From NCBI RefSeq assembly GCF_018917145.1, contig NZ_JAHLOD010000002.1, positions 62,001 to 126,000 of the forward strand: a stretch of 64,000 nt of DNA, given 5' to 3'. A model generated the notes under the pieces. It was not told the origin of the DNA, searched no databases, and saw only the letters and a list, made by a program, of their open reading frames with translations. Position 1 is the stretch's first letter. Each line of letters starts with the position of its first letter. The translations under genes and the position numbers were made by a program. Source of the stretch: Clostridium bornimense (lineage in GTDB: Bacteria; Bacillota; Clostridia; Clostridiales; Clostridiaceae). Shown one piece after another: positions 59,053 to 64,000 of the stretch.

Positions 59053-60174
59053 ATGAGATGTATGATTTTTTCTGTCTCTGCAGGCGGAGGTCATGGTCAT
59101 GCCGCTAATGCATTAAAAGAATACATATTGAGCAAAGAACCATTTAGTGAAATTAAGATTTTAGATACTATTAAAGAAATAAGTCCTGTTTTAGATACAG
59201 TCATTATTGGCAGTTATCTTAAAACAATTCAATATACTCCAGCAATCTTTGGAAAACTATATAACTATACAGAAGACGAGGATGGCTTAACTTCATACAT
59301 AAGTTCTAAATTCAATCAACTTATGTCTATAGAAGTTCATGATAAGATAAAAGATTTTAACCCAGACATTGTAATAGCTACACATCCATTTGCTGCAGAT
59401 ATGCTTGGCTATTTAAAACGTAAAAATTATATTTCTATACCTACTATAGTAATATTAACTGATTATGCTTCACATAGTAGTTGGATACATGATGGTATAG
59501 ATCATTACATAGTGTCTAATGATGATATGAAAAAGGAAATATCTCTAAAAGGTATTAATATTAATTCTATACACACCTTAGGTATACCAATTAGCCCAGC
59601 CTTTTTCACAAAATTTGATAGAGATGTTACGTTACAAGAATTAAATTTGAATCCCGAAAAGAAAACTATTTTAATAATGGGTGGAAGTCTTGGCATGGGA
59701 AACATATCAGAATTGTTCAAAGAACTATCCAAATCTGACTTAGATGCACAGATAATAGTTATTGCAGGTAAAAATAAAAATCTATACGATGAACTTTTAG
59801 AACTATCTAAAGATTCTATTTTACCTTCTGTAATTATAGGATATACAAATAACGTAAACAAATTAATGCAAGCATCAGACTTGCTTCTAACTAAACCTGG
59901 TGGTTTAACTATAACTGAATCTCTTGCTTCGGAATTACCTATGGGTATATTTTCTCCACTACCAGGGCAAGAAATTAAAAATAAAGAGTTTTTATTACGT
60001 CATAATCTAGCAATAGATATTGATGATGATCCTAACTTTATAAATAATATAAATTATATTCTTTTAAATGAGCATTTATTAAATACAATGAAAAATAACA
60101 CCAAAAGGTTTGCAAAACCGACCTCTACAAGAGACATATATATGCTTATCAGAGAAATAATGAAAAATAGATAA
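59053..60174 (+). CDS. Glycolipid-type glycosyltransferase (UgtP/MGDG synthase family)
   Basis: This protein of about 373 residues has the MGDG_synth start MIFSVSAGGGHGHAANALKE and a GT28/GT-B C-terminal domain: ILIMGGSLGMGNISELFKEL, VIAGKNKNLYDELLEL and the sugar-nucleotide site LLTKPGGLTITESLASELP. Relatives move glucose or galactose onto diacylglycerol for membrane glycolipids and lipoteichoic acid anchors. ATG 59053 follows TAGGAGGTGCCCTAAAA. It is a single gene, divergent from ddl, ending beside a composite repeat. Confidence 0.9.
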   Translation: MRCMIFSVSAGGGHGHAANALKEYILSKEPFSEIKILDTIKEISPVLDTVIIGSYLKTIQYTPAIFGKLYNYTEDEDGLTSYISSKFNQLMSIEVHDKIKDFNPDIVIATHPFAADMLGYLKRKNYISIPTIVILTDYASHSSWIHDGIDHYIVSNDDMKKEISLKGININSIHTLGIPISPAFFTKFDRDVTLQELNLNPEKKTILIMGGSLGMGNISELFKELSKSDLDAQIIVIAGKNKNLYDELLELSKDSILPSVIIGYTNNVNKLMQASDLLLTKPGGLTITESLASELPMGIFSPLPGQEIKNKEFLLRHNLAIDIDDDPNFINNINYILLNEHLLNTMKNNTKRFAKPTSTRDIYMLIREIMKNR

Positions 60175-60194
60175 TAACCCTCACAGTGGTTATA

Positions 60195-60606
60195 AATTTC
60201 ATATATACTTATACGCAAGGGTGTGTCGCACATAAAAAGTAAAATCAAAGTACGGCAGTTTTTTCAGCAAAATAGAAGTCATGGCACAAGTATGTATAAA
60301 GTAAGTTGGTTTTCTTAAGATATTTATATTTGATATATAACTGTTACGGGGGGCTAATGAATGCTGTGACTTCATGTAGCTTGGAGTAGAAGCTCATGAT
60401 TTATGAAAAACAACACTTAAGTATAATAGTTTTATATATGCATTAAATACAATCTTAACTTTAGCCATCCGCAGGACTAAAATATTTTCCCTTTAGGGAA
60501 AATTAACCTTACTTGTGCCCTGTGACATCTAACCTGTGCCCTGTTTTCTGCCATAATAAAAGAAGGTGTCACTAACAACTTTTTATTTGTTACTACGACA
60601 CCTCCC
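60195..60606. repeat. Composite intergenic repeat, copy K (largest)
   Basis: Between the glycosyltransferase gene and spoIIR. In plus orientation it reads: a GTGTGTCGCAC...GTACGGCAG hairpin, TTTTTTCAGCAAAATAGAAG, ATGGCACAAGTATG, AAGATATTTATATTTGATAT, a GC-richer stretch (ACGGGGGGCTAATGAATGC) unique to this copy, CATCCGCAGGACTAAAATAT, the TTTTCCCT-TTAGGGAAAA hairpin, CACAGG-type tracts and the spoIIR terminator hairpin. It is the inverted, longer form of the copy at 10.9-11.1 kb. Confidence 0.7.
60559..60606 (-). terminator. Terminator of spoIIR (shared hairpin family)
   Basis: On the minus strand GGAGGTGTCGTAGTAACAA pairs imperfectly with TTGTTAGTGACACCTTC around ATAAAAAG, followed by TTTTATT. 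Same family as 30.4 and 41.2 kb. Confidence 0.8.
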
Positions 60607-60615
60607 TGTGCCCCA

Positions 60616-61251
60616 TTACTTATTTAAAAGCTCCTTTATTAAATCTACAATCTTAAATCTTATTTCAACATCACATTTTTCTTTCCCTGACAAATATACA
60701 AATTCTTCTTTTCCTAAATATCCTTCCATCATTTCATTGCTTTTCTCTTTTTCTACTTCACCAACAGTTACATCTACAAAGCACAATGGTGGAAACATAA
60801 CACACCACCAATTCTTCCCTTCTCCACTTCCTATAATTATTCTATAAGCTTCATATTCACCTTCTGGAAAAACTAAGTCTCCATATTGTTTTACTGGAAA
60901 CATTGTATTTTCAAAAGTGCTTGATACATTATAACTATACCCTTCTTCTCTAATTTTATTTAGGGCTATATTTTTTATTTCACCATCGTATTGTTCTAAT
61001 AATTTTCTTGACTGTTCTTTTGATTTACTTTCCTTTAACTTAGGTGAAATAAACTTTAATATCTCGTCACGTACTTTTTCCTTTAACTCTTGATCTTCCT
61101 TAGAATCAGAATTTGCTATAACATGAAATCTTATTATTTTCTTTGCAATATCTCTTTGAATTTCTTCATCCTTACCTTTTGCATCGCTATTTCCAGGTAA
61201 TATTAATAATATAGATAAAACTATAATAATAACAGTAGATATCTTTTTCAT
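60616..61251 (-). CDS. spoIIR: Stage II sporulation protein R
   Basis: This 211-residue secreted protein has a signal peptide (residues 1-24) and then KKIIRFHVIANSDSKEDQEL, VRDEILKFISPKL and the NWWCVMFPPLCFVDVT motif typical of SpoIIR. Made in the forespore, it crosses into the intermembrane space and triggers SpoIIGA to activate sigma-E in the mother cell. A sigma-F-like promoter lies 30 bp upstream. The ATG follows AAGGGGGGATTAAAT. Confidence 0.95.
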   Translation of the reverse strand: MKKISTVIIIVLSILLILPGNSDAKGKDEEIQRDIAKKIIRFHVIANSDSKEDQELKEKVRDEILKFISPKLKESKSKEQSRKLLEQYDGEIKNIALNKIREEGYSYNVSSTFENTMFPVKQYGDLVFPEGEYEAYRIIIGSGEGKNWWCVMFPPLCFVDVTVGEVEKEKSNEMMEGYLGKEEFVYLSGKEKCDVEIRFKIVDLIKELLNK

Positions 61252-61281
61252 ATTTAATCCCCCTTAAATCCATCTACTGTT

Positions 61282-61310
61282 ATTTATTTCCAATTGTATT
61301 TTTTTTAAAC
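61282..61310 (-). promoter_or_regulatory. Sigma-F type promoter of spoIIR
   Basis: GTTTA (61306-61310), a 14-bp spacer and GGAAATAAAT (61282-61291) on the minus strand. The layout equals that of the spoIIQ promoter; one position of the -10 (A for T) departs from GGnnAnAnTR. spoIIR is a sigma-F gene in other spore formers. Confidence 0.55.
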
Positions 61311-61322
61311 ACTTTTTTATTT

Positions 61323-62504
61323 TTAATATCCTACACCAATTCTTCGTATGTTAGTTTTAACATATACGTCAATCTTTGAATTTTTAAAAGCTTCATTCCA
61401 ATTATCTTTAATGTCATTCCATATAAACGGATGATACCCTTTTAAATATTCTTTTAATTCTAATAAATCTGCTCCATACTGACTTTGTACTCCTTCTAGT
61501 ACAATTCTTCCCTCTTTTGCCAAAGAGTTATCAAAATGATTTTGTATCTCCTCTATATCTTTGTTATCTAATGATTTTTTATCTGGTACATATCCTTGCA
61601 ATTCACCATCTAATTGCAGTAACACTTGGAAATTTAACTTACCATCATCCTCTTCTTTAACTTTAAGCTTTCTTGTAACTTCAGTTATATAATAATCTAC
61701 AGGATGTCCTTCCATATAAATTATTTTCTTTCCACCTTTTAAATTTCCTCTTAAAAGTTCTATATCAGAACTTTCTACTTCAGATAAACTACCTACTATG
61801 GTAAAATCCTTTATTATAGAAGCTCCCTTTAATACCACTTCATTAGATTCTTTCTTTATTGATACTTTAGGTATTGCAATATCACATTTTTTTGACATTA
61901 ATGATAACATATCATTTAATCTTACAGGTTTTATATATGAATTTATACCTGCATTCTCCATAAGTCCAATCAAATAATTTTCAACATTACTCTCCATTGG
62001 TGGCATAAACTTTAAAACATCTTCTGCTTCACCTTCACAAACAATTACATACATCACCCTATTTATATTAGGACTTCTTCTTATGTTATCTAAAACTTCT
62101 TTTAACGTATCTGGATATCTAAAAAAATCTTCACTAATAACCATTAACTTTCCTGTTCCAAAAGTAACAGTTCTTGAACTCTTATTTCCTATTCTTATTA
62201 TTGCATCTTCAAAAGATGGTGCTTCTGCTACCATAGTATTATTTGGGGCATCTCCTGATTCTTTTTCACCAGTTTCAGAGATATTAGGACATCCTAAAGT
62301 CACTTTAATTTTTTCTAGTTGCTTCATAGCAAACGGCGCATCTGGATTTATATTTTTCAGTTCTTCCTTTTTATCTATAAACTCAAATGTATCTAATCCT
62401 ATAGTCGATACAAATGCCCTTTTATCTATTTCAACTTTATCATAACAACTTAATAGCATTGGGAAGATCATAATTGAAATTATTAATATACTAAGCCTTT
62501 TCAT
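61323..62504 (-). CDS. Spore germination lipoprotein, Ger(x)C family
   Basis: This protein of about 393 residues has a lipoprotein signal (MIFPMLLSCYDKVEIDKRAF, lipid-accepting Cys in LLSC). The Ger(x)C domains follow, with DKRAFVSTIGLDTFEF near the start and SIIKDFTIVGSLSEVES in the second half. It is the C subunit of a GerA-type nutrient germinant receptor in the spore inner membrane. ATG 62504 has AGGAGTGGAAGAT ahead of it; the gene overlaps the upstream B subunit gene by 14 bases. Confidence 0.93.
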   Translation of the reverse strand: MKRLSILIISIMIFPMLLSCYDKVEIDKRAFVSTIGLDTFEFIDKKEELKNINPDAPFAMKQLEKIKVTLGCPNISETGEKESGDAPNNTMVAEAPSFEDAIIRIGNKSSRTVTFGTGKLMVISEDFFRYPDTLKEVLDNIRRSPNINRVMYVIVCEGEAEDVLKFMPPMESNVENYLIGLMENAGINSYIKPVRLNDMLSLMSKKCDIAIPKVSIKKESNEVVLKGASIIKDFTIVGSLSEVESSDIELLRGNLKGGKKIIYMEGHPVDYYITEVTRKLKVKEEDDGKLNFQVLLQLDGELQGYVPDKKSLDNKDIEEIQNHFDNSLAKEGRIVLEGVQSQYGADLLELKEYLKGYHPFIWNDIKDNWNEAFKNSKIDVYVKTNIRRIGVGY

Positions 62505-63585
62505 ATCTTCCACTCCTTATTTTAAATCCTATAATTAATATTATAGGAATAGCAATATTGTTTATTAAAAATAAATATGATAAAAAGTTATCTTGCAATG
62601 CATTATTCTCCAATATATTTTTAGGCAACATACTTCCTATATAAAATAATACTGATACTATAGAAAAGGAATTAACCATCCTTTTAAAATTAAATATCTT
62701 TTTTGTTATGTATGCAGCCCCATAGTATATATTTACAAATGCAGCAAAATTAAATATCATATAAATCATAAGTATTAATCCATCCCATCTTTCTACAAAA
62801 GTTCCTGGTATATCAATACTTTTTACCAATCCTATAAACGGCCACAATAAATGTTGACTCTCTTCTGATCCAAAATAATATATTATGGCAGTATATAATA
62901 ATATGTAAAATGCTACTGCAATTGCTACTACCCCTGCCACTGAATATTTAAGCTTTTTTCTTTCTTCTTCTCTCAACCTAGGTAGTAAAAAATATAATAT
63001 TTCAAATGATGTAAAAGAGGTAATACCAACTTTTATTCCTTGTAAAAATTTTGTTTTTTCTACATCAAAAAAAGGCAATACATTTGTAATCTTTCCTCTC
63101 CCTATAACAAAAAGAAGAATTATCAACGCTGGCACTAACATTATCCATACAGTTATTTCATTAAACTTTATTAGAGCTTCTATTCTTCCTATGATTAAAT
63201 ATGTACTTAGTAATATTAAAACTAACAATATCAATTGTATTGGCGTTCTATTTAATAGATATAACTTTATTACTTCTGCATAATCTCTAACTTGAAGACT
63301 TCCATTTATAATTATAAAAATAACAAATTCTATAAGCACTATTCTACCGATAACCTTACCTAATGAATTTTCAACTATCTCACCTATTCCCGAATATTTA
63401 TTAACTTTACTTATATAAAGAATAAGATACATTGATATCAGTGAAATTACGCCACAAATTACTGTAACTATCCACCCATTCTTACCAACATATTCACCAA
63501 GTCCTCTTGAAAATGCAAATCCTCCTGCTCCTATTATAGATACAAGGAGGGTCATTCTTAGTTGATGTATACTTAACTCCTTCAT
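62491..63585 (-). CDS. Spore germination permease-like protein, GerAB family
   Basis: This 364-residue protein has about ten membrane segments and the GerAB/endospore-germination permease pattern: ISIHQLRMTLLVSIIGAGGF, LGEYVGKNGW and YSGIGEIVENSLGKVIGRI. It belongs to the APC amino-acid transporter superfamily and is thought to bind the germinant. It lies 9 bp after the A subunit gene and overlaps the C subunit gene. Confidence 0.94.
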   Translation of the reverse strand: MKELSIHQLRMTLLVSIIGAGGFAFSRGLGEYVGKNGWIVTVICGVISLISMYLILYISKVNKYSGIGEIVENSLGKVIGRIVLIEFVIFIIINGSLQVRDYAEVIKLYLLNRTPIQLILLVLILLSTYLIIGRIEALIKFNEITVWIMLVPALIILLFVIGRGKITNVLPFFDVEKTKFLQGIKVGITSFTSFEILYFLLPRLREEERKKLKYSVAGVVAIAVAFYILLYTAIIYYFGSEESQHLLWPFIGLVKSIDIPGTFVERWDGLILMIYMIFNFAAFVNIYYGAAYITKKIFNFKRMVNSFSIVSVLFYIGSMLPKNILENNALQDNFLSYLFLINNIAIPIILIIGFKIRSGRYEKA

Positions 63586-63594
63586 TTTTCTCTC

Positions 63595-64000
63595 CTATTT
63601 TTGTCTTATTTTATCTTGTGTTTTCATATACTTAGGTCTCTTCCAAAAGTACTTCCAATCTAATCTTACAAATACATCTTTTTGATCTGATAGATTACTA
63701 TTAACCACCGGGCTTAAATAAGATAATGTAAATGACTTTAATTTTACTAAATGAATTAAAATTATTAATATTCCTATTGTAATTCCATATAACCCTAAGC
63801 AAGTTGATAATGCTATTAAAAGAAACCTTATAATCCTTAATCCAAAAGTTATTTCATAACTAGGTGTTATAAAAGATGTTACAGCAGTAACTCCAACAAT
63901 AATGACCATTATTGGACTAACTATCCCGGCACTAACTGCTGCCTGCCCAATAATAAGTCCACCTACTATACCAATGGTAGAACCAATAGGCTTTGGTAGT
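63595..64000 (-). CDS. Spore germination protein, GerAA family (partial, C-terminal part)
   Basis: About 134 C-terminal residues are present; the gene continues past the right edge. The segment LPKPIGSTIGIVGGLIIGQA followed by AVSAGIVSPIMVIIVGVTAV is the diagnostic membrane region of GerAA/SpoVAF proteins. A basic tail (WKYFWKRPKYMKTQDKIRQK) ends it. It forms the A subunit of the receptor with the two genes downstream. Confidence 0.95.
   Translation of the reverse strand, partial: LPKPIGSTIGIVGGLIIGQAAVSAGIVSPIMVIIVGVTAVTSFITPSYEITFGLRIIRFLLIALSTCLGLYGITIGILIILIHLVKLKSFTLSYLSPVVNSNLSDQKDVFVRLDWKYFWKRPKYMKTQDKIRQK

Overview
The window is AT-rich, carries strong GGAGG-type ribosome binding sites and contains a spore-formation gene set (spoIID, spoIIQ, spoIIID, spoIIR, ywmB, yyaC and a gerA-type germination operon). 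The conserved block spoIID-murA-atp operon-thlA-wecB-upp-rpiB-tsaC-prfA-prmC-tdk-rpmE-rho-pyrG-ddl points to Clostridium sensu stricto (cluster I). The species cannot be fixed from this stretch. Most genes lie on the minus strand.

Layout. 1-2.1 kb: a Cys-type glutathione peroxidase and an OhrR/MarR-like repressor that share a palindromic operator, then a GNAT acetyltransferase. 2.3-8.7 kb: two paralogous chemoreceptors without an outside domain and a large FAAL-ACP-thioester reductase. 9.0-10.9 kb: tRNA-Trp, then tsaE-tsaB-rimI. 11.1-18.8 kb: ribU behind an FMN riboswitch, tex, prfB with its programmed frameshift, secA and the long hibernation factor hpf. 19-23.8 kb: traX, a roughly 240-nt structured RNA that fits the raiA motif, comF, a degenerate ComFA-like protein and recD2. 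24-26 kb: metK behind a SAM-I riboswitch, and a Val-Thr-Tyr-Thr-Tyr tRNA cluster. 26.2-27.5 kb: a TtcA-like tRNA thiolase and YyaC.

27.7-34 kb is a sporulation and envelope block (ywmB-murA-spoIID, spoIIQ-spoIIID-mbl). 34-40.6 kb is the complete atpIBEFHAGDC operon. 41.3-44.8 kb holds thlA, wecB and a TagO/WecA-type transferase. 45-52 kb is one long minus-strand run: tdk, yqhQ, prmC, prfA, a membrane protein, a ZIP transporter, tsaC, rpiB and upp. 52.4-58.9 kb holds rpmE, rho, pyrG, a DUF1934 protein, a PP-loop ATPase and ddl. 59-64 kb holds a glycolipid-type glycosyltransferase, spoIIR and a gerAA-gerAB-gerAC operon cut by the right edge.

Functional links. TsaE, TsaB and TsaC (46-47 kb) act in t6A tRNA modification. 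PrmC methylates the two release factors encoded here. SpoIIR, SpoIIQ, SpoIID and SpoIIID act in consecutive steps of engulfment and mother-cell control; spoIIQ and spoIIR have upstream sequences that fit sigma-F promoters.

The most unusual material is non-coding. (1) A dispersed, mosaic intergenic repeat family of about 200-420 bp is built from terminator hairpins plus CACAGG/GTGCACTG tracts (about 10.9, 30.3, 54.2 and 60.2 kb, with fragments elsewhere). (2) The raiA-type RNA has its own consensus promoter inside the comF 3' end. (3) An orphan plus-strand promoter-to-terminator unit lies upstream of pyrG and could encode a small RNA. No transposase, prophage or CRISPR array was seen.
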